Positions 34,640-46,107 are shown, counted from the first letter of the stretch. The stretch is DNA of 64,000 nucleotides from Nephrocerus scutellatus (GCA_947095585.1 OX352762.1:24280669-24344668); one strand, 5' to 3'. Notes: generated from the letters alone by a model not told the origin. Program-made: numbers and translations.

Positions 34640-36330
34640 TCGCATGGATATTTAAATGGTTTAAATCTAGCCTGTAGCGTTCAGATACGAGATCAACTCG
34701 ATGATGCTGTAATCCGAGAGCTCTTTCAGGTCGGGAAAAACGGTGTGGGTAGGTAGGGCCGGACAACTGCAGAGGAAGTGTATGTGTTATTCATCTTTGC
34801 AACTGCAACAAAAGTTGTTGTGCGGTATACCCAACTTAGCAGCATGGCTGCCCACTGGTTAGTGGCCCGTGCTGATAGCCAAAAGTCTGGCAATATCCCT
34901 TCGGGTCCTAGATAACAAGTCGGTGATTTTACTTTTGCTGTATGCCCATTGGACAGTTAACCCTCCATAGAGCCGGTGTCCATAGCGACGCCCATCTTAG
35001 CCAGTTCGTCTGCCCTCTCAATACCCTTTATATTACTGTGCCCCGGCACCCATACCATGGTGATGCCCAGGAATTGGCTGATCGAAGCCAATTCTTCTTG
35101 ACACTGTTGTACGAGTTTCGAGTTTATGGTGGTCGCATAAATCGCTCTTATGGCAGATTGGCTATCAACACATATGCTAACCCTTCCAATTTGTGCGTTA
35201 CTGAGCCTTAGTGCCCTGCAGGCCTCCCTAATTGCTAGGATATCTGCCTGAAAGATGCTAGCTGAATCGTCAATCGTGTTGCGTCAATTTTCCTCTTTAC
35301 TGCCCCATCCTTCCAGTTTCTCCTAGTAGGAAACTCGACGCTTAATGAGTTGTCAGTAGATGATAATGGTGTCATGCCTTCAGGTAATGTCTGCAGTATA
35401 TTTAAGTGCCCGTATGGTGTATTAACAAACCGCACAGATTCTCTGAGTCGTACAGCACTGCACGTCGCAACATACTATTTATCAAGTATGTCAGGAGGTA
35501 ATAGGTGCAAGATGGTCTTAAGGGCCTCGGTAGGACATGACCGTAGATATCCTGTGATGCCGACTGCTGCTGATCGCTGTATTCTGCTGAGTTTAGTGGC
35601 AATTTACCTATATTTCATCGCTGGCCACCAGACCAGCGATCCATAGGTCCTATCCAAGATTACTCCAAGGTATTTGGCGCCGTGGCTCAGTGGATAGGAG
35701 CATGGACTGCTGAGCAGGGGGTTCATGGTTCGAATCCCAGTAACACCAAAGTATTTTTCACGGTGTCCCACCCACCACCGAGAGTAATAACTTGTCATTG
35801 AAAGCTTCTCAATTCGCCGTTCGGATCCGTCATTAAATTGTAGGGGTCCCTCCATTTGTGTGCAAAAATATGCATGCTCAACACAAATAGTTGCGAGAAG
35901 TCAGGCCTTGGGCCGCAGTGGTCTGTCGCGCCGATATTATTATTATTTGGCGCTGGGAGTAAGGCTGAGACTCCTTCCATTGAGTTTTGGAAGGATAAAG
36001 CCAGTATTTTGGATTAAGTGGTGAACAGTACTATTTTAGTCTTCCCAGGGTTGGTTCCAAGGCGACATCTTGTTGCCCAGAAGCTGAACACGGAAACGTA
36101 CTGGCCTGATACGAGTATCACCAAGTATTACCATTAGCCACAGTAAAGGAGAGCTGACCCCTCGGGGGAGTGCCTCTCTCGACTCTTTTGGTAATGTTAA
36201 AGCTGCAAAGGTTGGCATGCATAATCCTGCTACTGAGATGGATATTGTGTAAGAAAGGATTCCACTCCTGATTGGGTCGGAGCTTCCTTAATGGCCTAAA
36301 TGTGAACATTGTTGAAAATCTCTTCTATAT
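34640..36330 (-). mobile_element. Non-LTR retrotransposon with RNase H domain (R1/LOA/I-like), decayed
   Basis: Minus strand, 5' to 3'. A late RT block lies at 36220-36030 (KESREALPRGVSSPLLWLMV). KYLGVILDRTYGSLVW (about 35670-35620) follows, with ALKTILHLLPPDILDKYYVA near 35515. The RNase H domain lies at about 35240-34960 (ICVDSQSAIRAI with its aspartate, QFLGITMVWVPGH, GIERADELAKMG). A C-terminal Cys/His tail runs to about 34670. A SINE is inserted at 35681-35943 between LTPSA and KYLGV without disturbing the frame beyond the target duplication. The YADD box is not recognisable, and frameshifts occur. It lies between the zinc-finger exon and the 37937 exon. Confidence 0.8.
35671..35953 (+). 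mobile_element. Full-length tRNA-derived SINE nested in a LINE, 10-bp target duplication
   Basis: TATTTGGCGC at 35671-35680 and 35944-35953 flank the body. The head is tRNA-like: an A-box TGGCTCAGTGG at about 35683, and the B-box GGTTCGAATCC at about 35729, at tRNA-like spacing. A family-specific core (CACGGTGTCCCACC, AATTCGCCGTTCGGATCCG) and a 3' domain (GCCTTGGGCCGCAGTGGTCT) follow, ending in (ATT)n. Transcription would be by RNA polymerase III, and mobilisation by a LINE partner. The GGCGC of the duplication may equally be the first bases of the SINE. Confidence 0.9.
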
Positions 36331-36384
36331 ATATATATTCTATATTCTATAAGGTAGCTAGCGTAAACTGCTTGTAATTAACCG

Positions 36385-37525
36385 AGTGCTCAATCGATAT
36401 TTTCAAGGCATTTGACAGAGTCTGGCATCAAGCTCTTTTGTCGAAAATGAATGCCTATGGAATTGATAAGGTCGTGCTTGATTGGACTAGTAACTACCTT
36501 TGGGGCCGTTCAATCCAGGTCGTATTGGTCGCTTTCATATCCAATGTTCACCGCATAAACGCCGGTGTTCCACAAGGCTCTGTTTTGTCTCCGACACTAT
36601 TTCTCATTTTCATTAATGATCTCCTATTCTCTACTTCTAATCCAATCCATTCTTTCGCCGACGACAGCACTCTTAGCTTTTCATATGATTTCACGCCCCT
36701 GTACGCTTCTTTAAATCGCAAGTGGAACTTGAATAACAACGTATGTTAAGCACGTTAAATTCTGAACTTGACAGCATATCAAGGTGGGGCTACTTAATAG
36801 AGTTGAATTGCATTAAAGAAACTGATCTTGCATTAAAGAAACTGAACCACTCTCAATTCTAGGTATGTGCGTCAACAACAAGCTTCGTTGGAGCGACCAC
36901 ATCTCGCCAAGAATGCTACGAGATGTTTAGGTTTCCTAAAACGGTGCATGATGTACTTCACTCCTTTAGATCTGGATGCTATTTACAAAGCGTATATTCG
37001 CCCTAAACTTTAATACAACTGTATTGTCTGGGCAGGTGCCCCAAGACCACATTGTATCTACTAGACAGAATTCAGAACCACGCGTTAAAAGATATTGGTA
37101 TCGTAAAAATCGCGAAAAACAATCGAATCGCTTGAACATCGTAAGAATTTTTCCCGCTTGTGAGTGTTTTATAGCTCTTTTCACATGCGGTGTTTAAAAT
37201 AAATATCCAGATGCATCCCGCCCATTCACGAACCCATCCGTAATACCCGTGCCTCAACTCGGGGCCCAAGGGTCCACCATTTAGCTTATCTTCGGACGTT
37301 CTAACCAATTCAGAGATTCCTTCTTTAGCCGCACAATACTGATGTGGAATGAATTGCCTGATTCTGTGTTTCCGCATTTGTATTATCTGCAGTCATTTAA
37401 GGCTCGCGGGCATAGACATCTCATCTTGTCCTCTACCTAATTTCCTAACGCCCACGCTGTGCTATGCATTATAAGGGTGAAATTCCCTTTAGCGTGTGTA
37501 AATTGTAAAAAAAGATATCATTTTC
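36385..37525 (+). mobile_element. Jockey-like LINE J (copy 2), 5' truncated
   Basis: This is the best-kept J reverse transcriptase: DIFKAFDRVWHQALLSKMNA, WGRSIQVVLVAF, NAGVPQGSVLSPTLFLIFIN and SFADDSTL with the catalytic FADD intact (about 36655). Frames then break. The thumb region (NNKLRWSDHI-like), the C-terminal domain and the tail GCATTATAAGGGTGAAATTC at 37467 follow. The endonuclease half is missing. Orientation is the same as all other J copies. Confidence 0.8.
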
Positions 37526-37936
37526 TTATAATATAGCTTTTATAGTAGATATTCTTTATATTCTTTATTGTTTGCGTATTTAATTATATATTATCTCCAC
37601 TGTATCATAGTTATTTTAAAGTTGAAATTTTATTCAATTATCTCTAACACTAGGACTGCTCCATTTCATTTATATTACACAAAATATTGTTTATTCTTTA
37701 ATTTAATTTTGTGAACATAGAATATGTAATTTAGCAGTGAAACACTAATTATAATTTTTAATTATATTCACTTATCTCTTCACACTGAACCACCAGCTCG
37801 ATTACATTCATATTACTCTACATATTGTTTATTCTTTAAACTTTATTCTTTGTTACTTACTTACTCATATGTTTATTTATTGAAAACAAAATATTTTTCT
37901 CTCTTCTTTCTTTTTATTCGACAATATTTTTTACAG

Positions 37937-37973
37937 CTACGATATCACTGAAGCGGTGCTATTAGCCCTCTAA
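37937..37973 (+). CDS. Candidate 12-codon terminal exon of the zinc-finger form
   Basis: A strong pyrimidine-rich acceptor (ATTTTTTACAG, AG at 37935-37936) is followed by a frame that completes the phase-2 codon left by the donor at 30828. It encodes SYDITEAVLLAL, then TAA at 37971-37973, overlapping an AATAAA polyadenylation signal (37973-37978). With it the zinc-finger form would be 1576 residues. The acceptor, frame and signal fit together, but an exon this short may be chance. Confidence 0.4.
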
Positions 37974-38724
37974 ATAAAGCCAAAAACAGACACACAGTTA
38001 TTAATTGGAATGTACAATTTATAAAAGCAAAAAAAGAATTAACCTCCAAGAAATATGCTCTACTCGTTATTCTAGTATCTATTCTATACTATATATAAAT
38101 AGATATATATGTGTACTAAACTTATAATTTATTTGTTACTCACACACAAAATCATGTTCTGCCTGTTTCACCACCACCACCACCAACATCATCATCCGAA
38201 CCATTGCAATAAGTTTTAAACAATTTTAATATTTTGTTTTTGCAATTTGTTGCAAGTGGTCCAAAAAAAATTAATTGATTTAAAAAAAATCTGGCCGAGG
38301 TATGTGGATTTCATTTAATTTGATTTGACGATTAATTTCATTTCATTAACAATGCATTTTACTGATTGGTTTGTGTAGTTTTGTATACTATTTGGTTTGT
38401 GTTTATGTAGTTAACAACTAACCAATGCTTACGATATAAAGTTCTAATTACCTTTTTTTTCTCTTAATACGCTTATCCTTTAACTGGTCTTAACTGTAAG
38501 AAATTAGTATTTTGTTTTTATTTTACATTTTCACTTTTACATAATTTCCCTATTGTATTAATAATAACAATGTGCATATATTTATAAGCGATGAAGACTT
38601 ACGCTATAGTTTATTTTCAAAAAGACCAAACTAGTCTTAGTTGGAAAATCAATGAGCTTATTTACTTTTGACTTCATCTTAAATTTTTTGAATGTAGATT
38701 TTCGTTAAGCTTTTTTGTATTCTT

Positions 38725-39345
38725 GCATCAAAGAAACTGAAAACTCGCAATTCTCGGGGTGCGTCAACAACAAGCTTTGTTGGAACGACCACATATTCAC
38801 CATCGCTAAGAATGCTGCGAAATGTTTAGGTTTCCTAAATCGGTGCAAGATGTACTTCACTTCCTCAGATCTGGCTACTATTTACCAGGCATATAAGCGG
38901 CGTAAACTTGAATACAACTGTATTGTCTGGGCTGGTGCCCCAAGACCACATTGCATCTACTAGACATAATTCAGAATCGCGCGATAAAACTTATTGGTGA
39001 CGTAAGTATCGCGAAAACAATCGAATCGCTACAAAAGAAATATCCAGCCCATTCTCGAACCCACTCGTAATCCCTGTGCCTCAATTCGATCACACATTAG
39101 GCCTATCTTCGAGCGTACTAACCAATTCAGGGGTTACTTCTTTAGCTGCACAATAATTATGTGGAATGAATTGTCCGACTCTGTGTTTTTGCATTTTATG
39201 ATCTGCAGTCATTTAAGACACACGTGCATATACATCTCATCTTTCCCTCTCCCTAATTTCATAACGTCCACGCTGTGTTAAAGCATTATAAGGGTGAAAA
39301 TCCCTCGAGCGTGTGTACATTATAAAAACAAATTTTCTGCAAAAT
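38725..39345 (+). mobile_element. Jockey-like LINE J (copy 3), 3' fragment
   Basis: Thumb/C-terminal region: CVNNKLCWNDHIFTIAKNAA, KCLGFLNRCKMYFTSSDLAT, LEYNCIVWAGAPRP. It ends with the shared tail GCATTATAAGGGTGAAAATC at about 39281. It begins with a fragment of CIKETENSQF, which in copy 1 reads CIEETDKLAT. It is heavily 5' truncated, as is usual for LINE insertions. Confidence 0.75.
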
Positions 39346-39756
39346 CCGCGGTCATCTCTATTTATCTGGTAAATTGTTACACACCGTTGGTGGTCTTATT
39401 TTAAATAGTTTTCCAGTCAACCACAAGCACCCCGAGAAATTCACTTAATTTTTGTTCTATTACAATAAATAATACGATTAGAGATAAAGAATGTTGCCAA
39501 ATATTTCAAGTTATGGCAACCGTTAGTAACCGTTGTAAGAAGAGACAATTCAAAACCATTCCATTTCTATTTTAAATTTTTGCGATACAAAATAACAGCC
39601 CTTATATTAGTAAAAAAAACACAAACATTATATTTGAATAGCACTTAAATTAGGGAAACGGATGAAACTTTTGGTATGTCTCTGTTAAAACCAAGTTACG
39701 TTGGAAAAACCACATTTTCGACACATACTATCATAAAGTCCATTTTCGGATCATTT

Positions 39757-40470
39757 ATGTCCTTTACTTATCCCCTTGTGGGTCCTAGGTCCTCTACTAC
39801 GCCTACATCGCGTGCGGTTCCGGGCAATGAGCTTCAGCTCTCTCCAACTCTTCCCCAATTACCGTGACTCCTCTTCAACTGTTCTGCGTCATGTATTTCT
39901 CGGACGACCCGTTCTTCTACCATCCTGAGATAACGGATTTCATTGCATTGCGTAGTTTGCTATTTAATCCTTAATCCACTCCCACTTCCGTCGTTGGATG
40001 GTTGTGCCTATTGGTTCCTGACCCGTTCTCTGGTAAAGATGTTTGTTAGAGATGCTATTTACGAACGTTTGTAATCTTTTTGTGATAGTAGCTGTCTTCT
40101 TCCAAGTGCTACACCCATACAACAGCACAGTCGCAGCTTGTTGTTTAAGCTAATCGCATTGCTTCGCTATATCATGCTTTGCTTTGCCGATTCGGTTAAC
40201 AATGTCCTGTTCGGTTCCACCTTCGTTCGAGACAATACTCCCAAGATATTAGAAAGTCTGTACTCTCTCCACCGGTTGTCCAGCAATGTTAACTTGAGTT
40301 ACTGAGCTAGTGCCGTGGTTGATGATTTTGGTTTCGGCAGTATTAATCTTCAAAACTGCAACATTTGCCTCCTTTTCCACATTTGTTGTCATTTGGTGCG
40401 GCTCTATTATCCTGTGTGAGAGTAAATAAACGTCGTCAGCGTAGTCTAGGTGTTTGAGTTGAGATGTAAG
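39757..40470 (-). mobile_element. RTE-like element, 3' fragment (copy 3)
   Basis: It shares long blocks with 5868-6560 in the same order: ATCCCCTTGTGGGTCC, CAATGAGCTTCAGCTCTCTC, AACTTGAGTTACTGAG, GTGTGAGAGTAAA. The 5' end is cut near the YADD-proximal region (AACGTCGTCAGCGTA), directly followed by a family A repeat. Confidence 0.75.
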
Positions 40471-40479
40471 AGTTAAACG

Positions 40480-41040
40480 AAATACAAATTTTGTAAAAAA
40501 AAACTATCCGATCGTCTTAAAAGTTTATACGCGAGTGTATCTCCGACGGACAACACTTTTTGTAAAAATTTGGAAGTGATCAGGCCCCGGGGTTGGGTGG
40601 CACCCATACGAATTTTATAAAAAAAAGTACCCGATTTTTTTTAAATTTTACACGCATTTGTATCTCCGATGTAAAAATTTTGGCGTGATCGGACCCCGCT
40701 GTCGGAAAGCCACATTAAAATTTTAAAAAAATTACCAGATTTTCTTCAACTTTTATACACACGTGTATCTCCGATGGAAACGCTTTTTGTAAAAATTTGG
40801 AAGGTTCCCCAGGGCCGAGGGGCTTCCATATACATTTTTAAAAACTAGCCCGATTTTTTTTAAATTGTATACACATGTGTATCTCCGATGGAAACGCTTT
40901 TTGTAAAAATTTTGGTGGATAAGGGGGCTCCCAATTTTTTTTTTAATTGTTTCCCGATTTTATTCAAACTTTGCACATTGTGTATCAATTAGAGAATTTA
41001 CACGAAAATTTTAATTTTTATGGGTTGTTTTATTTTTTGC
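40480..41040 (+). repeat. Family A repeat (copy 5), four to five tandem units
   Basis: Units are recognisable at about 40500, 40620, 40735 and 40850 by ACGCGAGTGTATCTCCGACG-like and GTGTATCTCCGATGGAAACG strings. The terminal block GAGAATTTACACGAAAATTT plus TTTTATGGGTTGTTTTATTT closes the element at about 41038. There is no start block, so it is truncated at its left end against the RTE-like fragment. Confidence 0.75.
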
Positions 41041-41869
41041 CGATATTAGTATCGATTTTATAGTTTGCTGTGTGGCTGAGGTGTTCGATTGTTGGAGGTG
41101 GGTCTGTGGGAGCGTCTGATGGTCAGTTAGGGGATCAGTGGGAAAGTGCAGCCGTGAAACGCTTGGTATTTTAGCTAGTCTAATATAAAAGTGAACAACA
41201 AATTTATGTCAAGGAATCATCAAAATGTTTTCAAACATATTCCGTGGCAAGAGTAATTTGATTTGTTTCTCATTTTGAATTTATTTATTCCAAAGTTGAA
41301 ATTGTTTACTCCCAAATTGAAATTGAAAAGCTATAGTGTAATCTTAACACAAATTAATCAAACAAATTAAATTAATTCTGAGGAGTAATGTCATCTTTAA
41401 AAATATATTCTACTTTACCGATACCACAGGCAAAAACCAAAATCAGCTGCAACTGATGGTGCGATACAGTAAGTTCAGAATTTAAAGAATTTTTCTGACA
41501 TTTCTTCCGAAGAGGAAGTTACAGAATTTACAGAACAACTTTTGAAATTTAAATATTTTATGTTTGTTATGATCAATGTGAGCTTTTCATTCCATCATAC
41601 AAACTGCAATCAACAGGGCATACATTTTTCTGTATATTCTGCATTATGCATTATACCGAAGAGATAAACAATTTTGAAAAATCGTATTTAAATATTAACC
41701 AAAATTTGTTCAATAATATGTAGTTTTTATGTACTTCTAAATTAGTTGTGTAGTGTGACAGCCGACAATTTGACACATTTCGACGTCTGTACATCTTATT
41801 GAGGGTTTTTTATAAAGAGCTCCCCATTTTTTTTTTAACAAAACAGCAAAATTACTTTGGGTTTGAGTA

Positions 41870-42200
41870 CCATCGATGCCATTATTAATGGAACACAAGA
41901 TTACTCAAATGTCCTGCATGCAAACGCCTGCAAATTTTGTCCGATGTTGGTCCTGAATCGTGTATCTGGGTTATTGGCATGGATCGTGAACAGGATATAT
42001 ACATATCCCAAAGAAAAATGTCGGATTTTTTAAAACCAGATATTCTCCAAGTCAATCTTCCAAAATATATCCCAACAAAAATAGTCGGACAAAATCAGTA
42101 TCAATATAACTGAGTGTGACTTCGGTACCAGCATCATTGAAGAAGCTGTATGCGCCAATGACCATTCGAGCATGAAACCGCCTGAAAAAGCATTTCATGT
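41870..42200 (-). mobile_element. Possible mariner/Tc1-like transposase fragment
   Basis: On the minus strand, about 42190-42100 can be read as ARMVIGAYSFFNDAGTEVTL. This resembles the block after the first aspartate of mariner-like transposases (xxIGPYFFxxDxGxxVTVN). The rest gives no matching blocks, and stops interrupt. The resemblance is weak. Confidence 0.25.
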
Positions 42201-42637
42201 ATGGCTTATACCCTTGACACACTAAGAAATTGTTTTATTAAATGTTCATTGTTATTTGTAATACATAAATCATGTAAATGAGGGGTTATGTACTTTGTAA
42301 ACTTTGAAAAAAGTTATATTCTGAATAAACGCTTCAGGCATTGTTGTCCAAAATTTTATAATTTTACTTGATTTACCTATAATTTTAAGGATGAATAGTT
42401 ATAAATTGCACCACATGCAAATAATTTTGCTGGCGCACATGTTGACAGCAGGAGGTGTAATACATAAGTCGTCACTCTAGTATATTTAAGCAAATATAGT
42501 GTAGTTTCGCTCAACAAAACAAATTTAAATCGTCGCTTTTTTGTAAACTAACCGAAAATAGAATTGAGCGTGTCACCGTCAACAGTTATAAACTGCAAAA
42601 GATAAACTAGTTTGAATATGACAGTTTATCAATTGCT

Positions 42638-42875
42638 ATGTCTCCATGAATCTGGGTTGAGTTGGGTTGTGTTGAAATTAATTTTCGTCAAATGCAAAAT
42701 GGCGTCATACGTTTCCATGTAACGGATCGAAATTTAGTTGAAATTTGCACAACCTAAACAAGACAACTAATAACAAAACAAAAAAAAAGCCCCAATTTGA
42801 ATTTCCACCCTACTTAACCCAGGCATTTTGAGTTAAATGAAAAGTCAACTCAACCTTGTTCCCATGAGCGCAAGG
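42638..42875. repeat. Imperfect foldback element (weak)
   Basis: TCCATGAATCTGGGTTGAGT near 42643 is roughly the reverse complement of ACTCAACCTTGTTCCCATGA near 42850, with several mismatches. It may be an old MITE. No target duplication is seen. Confidence 0.3.
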
Positions 42876-43149
42876 AAACAAGATTCAAGTTATTGGGTAC
42901 TTGCCGAAATGCGACATTTTTGCTAATTAACGAAGTCGGTTAGCCCGAAATGGGCTTCCAAATTGAACACCCCCTTACCTTCATTACAAATTCACTAAAA
43001 AAATTTACCCTTTAAGCTTTTCAAATTTTTTTTTAAATTCTCGGCGTACAGTTTTTTTAATTTAATTTATTCATTATTTATTTAGCTAAGTAGTAAAACT
43101 TTCGATTTTATATTCAAAATATTACATTACATTAAAATGTTTGGTTACG

Positions 43150-43870
43150 TTAGGTTAGTTTGCGGTGGCAGCTTGTTACTAGAGGATCTTATACCTTTCC
43201 CCCTTTCAGAAGATCAATTCAGAGCTCTTAATGAATCGAAGTATATTTCGCACTTTGCCGTTTTCGAGATCTTATAGGTTATTCATTTACCGCTTACCTA
43301 AGTGTTTGTGCCTTCTGTACATTAGTGCAGGACATGAGCAAGATGTTCTATGGTCTCCTCCTCCTCGTCCATGCAGCTTCTGCAGAAGTCATTATATTCG
43401 ATACCCATCCTTCTCGCGTGTTTCCCCTAGAAGGCAGTGTCCTGTCATTATTCCTACAACCGTTCTTAGTTCACGTCATTGTAGGGAAATAAGCGCAGTT
43501 GAGCGCTTCAAGTCCAGTTTCGGCCAGACCTGTCTTAAAATATTACAAGTGTCGGTGTTTTCACCGTGTCGCGATAGGACTCCCTACCTCTGCCCTTTCC
43601 GGTAGCAGCTGGATAGTGGTATCACGTATCACTCGTCCGCCCTACAGTTCCCCTCAACATCTGTGTGGTCCGGGACCCATATGATCCTTATATTGAACTG
43701 CTCACTCATCTCGTTAAGAGAGGAGTGACAGCTAAACGCCACCTTAGATTTTAGTGAGACCGCCTGACTGTCCACATAAATGATAATCTTATGCTATGAT
43801 AGTAAATTATGCTTCAACCAACTCATAACCTCTTCAATCGCTATTACCTCAGTCTATTAAAATGTTAACT
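43150..43870 (-). mobile_element. RNase H and C-terminal fragment of a non-LTR retrotransposon
   Basis: The minus strand gives TEVIAIEEVMSWLKHNLLS, then KIIIYVDSQAVSLKSKVAFS (RNase H beta strand with its aspartate, about 43790), then FNIRIIWVPDH and EGNCRADE. Further on are ARRMGIEYNDFCRSCMDEEE and TIEHLAHVL, the zinc-knuckle-like tail of I/LOA/R1-type elements. Stops and frame changes occur throughout. Confidence 0.65.
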
Positions 43871-44387
43871 GCTGTCACATTCTACACATTGATTTTTTAT
43901 GTCAGCCTTACAATTATAAATGATATCTTACAGCAATTGGTAGTATATAAGTCGAAAGTCGATTCGGTTTTTTTAATTACGTTATTAGTTTCTACAATTA
44001 TCTTTATGTTCGAGCGATATACAGAATGTGCATAATTTTGCGAATATATTTTTTTAATCACTCCACATTCTACATCTACTTTCTTTCCATCTTTCATTGT
44101 TATTGTTTTCAGTAAAGTATTTTACATATACATTCTTATATTATACTAGAATATATATATATAAATAAATATCAACAATTTGTTAGTTTTATTTAATTAA
44201 TTTTAATTATGAAAATTGTATAATTTGATTAAAATTGATTGATTGGCTTATATTATTTATTTTTTTCTTTCATTCCTTCTTTTGTCGTTCCCGTTTTGTT
44301 TTTTAAAAATTGGCCACAACAACAACAACAACACAAAAACAAAAACTGAAACGACAACGCAAACGAACGTGCTTTTTACTTATTCAG

Positions 44388-45829
44388 GTTTAATGGGAAA
44401 GGAATCTCGGGTCATCTTCAAACAACCACAAGTACCATCCCAATTTCAAGTGATGAAATGTAGCAACAACAATAAATCAAATCGATTCACTAATTCAATT
44501 GCTAATTCAAAACTATCTCAACTTAAATATCAAAATCAAAATCGACATCCAAATCAAAATCAATCGAAATTTGTTGATCAGTTTGCTGATTTTGTTAAAA
44601 ATGAAGGTTTTTCTAATAACGAATTTACTAACTTAATGATACATATTAACAGCAGCAGTAGCAGCAGCAAAAGCAGCACCAATAAAAGAAATAGAGGAGG
44701 CAAAAACACAACGGCACAGCAAATGGGGGCACTTCCAAAAAATTCGTCACCTACGACTACAATGAACGAAACTATTACTATTGTAAAGGTGGAAGAAGAA
44801 GACGAAGACTTGACTGCTGCTGCTGATTTGGAGACAAATATCACCAACAACGCACCCACGCATTCATCGTCTTCAGCGTCACAAATTTTGCGAAAATTCC
44901 GAATACCAAAGAGCACAGCATTAACTGCGAAACCGAATTCTCCATCTGTTATGGTGGTGACGACAAAGAAACCACCAGGTAAGTCTGCACAACTATCGGA
45001 AGTGAAGTCAGTTAGAAAAAGAAGCAATACAAACACAATAGTCGACACGAAACCATCAGTCGCAGCGACAGAAGCCTCTAGCAAATCGTCCACCGATGTA
45101 CTTCCATGTTCAGTAGCAATCTCATCGCCCATCACACAGCCCCCACCACTAGTTTATACGTTTAGCAAACAGCCGGGGCTTCATCATCAGCAACTGCAGC
45201 AGTTTCAGGCTATGCAGCCAAACGGTCAAACTGTCACATGTTTTAATTTACCGCCAAACACAATTGTAATATCGCCAGATGGAACACTTGGAGCGACAAT
45301 ATCGAAAAGTGATTTAATTAACTCCAGCAACGCCAACGCAGGTAGCAGTAGCAGCAATAGCAACAACAGCAGCGCTTTAAACGATCAGACACAAATTATT
45401 TCTATCCAAGACTGGAATGGAGGTGAAGTTGTCAACTATACTTCGCCAACAAGTATATCCGCTCCTTCGCAAACTGTTCTAATGACAACGAATGGCAATA
45501 ATTGTAGATTAGCAGACACTCAACAACATTTATCATCAACAGGAAGTGCCATGGACTTGTCCACTGCATCTAGTTGCAGTTCTCCAGACATTGATCATTC
45601 ATCTGGCGCTGTCGTCTCATCCAATGAGCAGATGACGCAAACTGTTTATCTTGCCAGAAATGAAAATGGCGAATTAGCGGTTATTCAACAACAGCCTCAG
45701 GATTTATCACTCTCATCAACATCAGGAAATGTACTATCAGTTGTTGTACCGGGTAGCTTGCCAAAAAATGTTTTCATGACAACAAACAGCAATGGAATAT
45801 CAGTTTTGCGACAGCACCAAGCCTCATAG
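44388..45829 (+). CDS. Ser/Asn/Gln-rich coding exon, alternative C-terminus of the KDM4 gene or separate gene
   Basis: An acceptor at 44386-44387 (TTTTTACTTATTCAG) opens a frame of about 480 codons ending in TAG at 45827-45829. It needs two bases from the previous exon (phase 1), so it can follow the donor at 24569 (1325 residues in all) or the internal donor at 29198 (1501 residues). The protein begins GLMGKESRVIFKQPQVPSQF and is rich in Ser, Asn and Gln. It contains an acidic patch (VKVEEEDEDLTAAADLE) and basic KRNRGGK and RKRSN stretches. It ends in QTVYLARNENGELAVIQQQP and a hydrophobic-polar tail. No known domain is seen. Another phase-1 donor (GTAAGT at 44979) lies inside. Composition and position argue for a host, not a transposon, protein. 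Confidence 0.7.
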
Positions 45830-45904
45830 GTTTTCAATTTTGTAAATGGTCAATGGGGACAATAATCGATTTATTTTTTACTTGCTTCTAGAGTGGAAGG
45901 GTGT

Positions 45905-46107
45905 GGTGTTATCACGACGATAGTTGGACGTCCGGCTCGACGATTTTGTTTTTACTGCAAACGGGCGTGTGTAACAATATCAAATTCACTAAAATATCAA
46001 CAACGTAGAAGACACGTAATTGTGTAGGCTTTGTGAATTTGACATAACACAAAACACGCCCATTTCGTCGAATCGTGACGCCCGCCTATCGTGCTATAAC
46101 ATCCTAA
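45905..46107. mobile_element. Foldback/MITE-like element just after the Ser/Asn/Gln-rich exon
   Basis: The left arm (GGTGTTATCACGACGATAG, about 45905, then GGGCGTGTGTAACAATATCA) is the imperfect reverse complement of the right arm (TGACATAACACAAAACACGC, then CTATCGTGCTATAACATCC ending near 46104). Arms are about 90 bases with a short loop. It falls in what should be the 3' UTR of the 44388-45829 exon. No coding capacity. Confidence 0.6.

Noticed and set aside
34401..34655. 84-residue open frame before the LINE
   Set aside because: It runs into the 3' end of a minus-strand LINE in antisense; no protein similarity recognised.
35677..35750. A functional tRNA gene
   Set aside because: A and B boxes are present, but the arms do not close into a cloverleaf and the sequence is the head of a repeated SINE.
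43231..43605. Plus-strand 124-residue open frame
   Set aside because: The minus strand of the same stretch encodes recognisable RNase H and C-terminal blocks of a retrotransposon.
44578..45135. 185-residue antisense frame, leucine/valine-rich
   Set aside because: Shadow of the Ser/Asn/Gln-rich plus-strand exon, which has splice signals and sensible composition.
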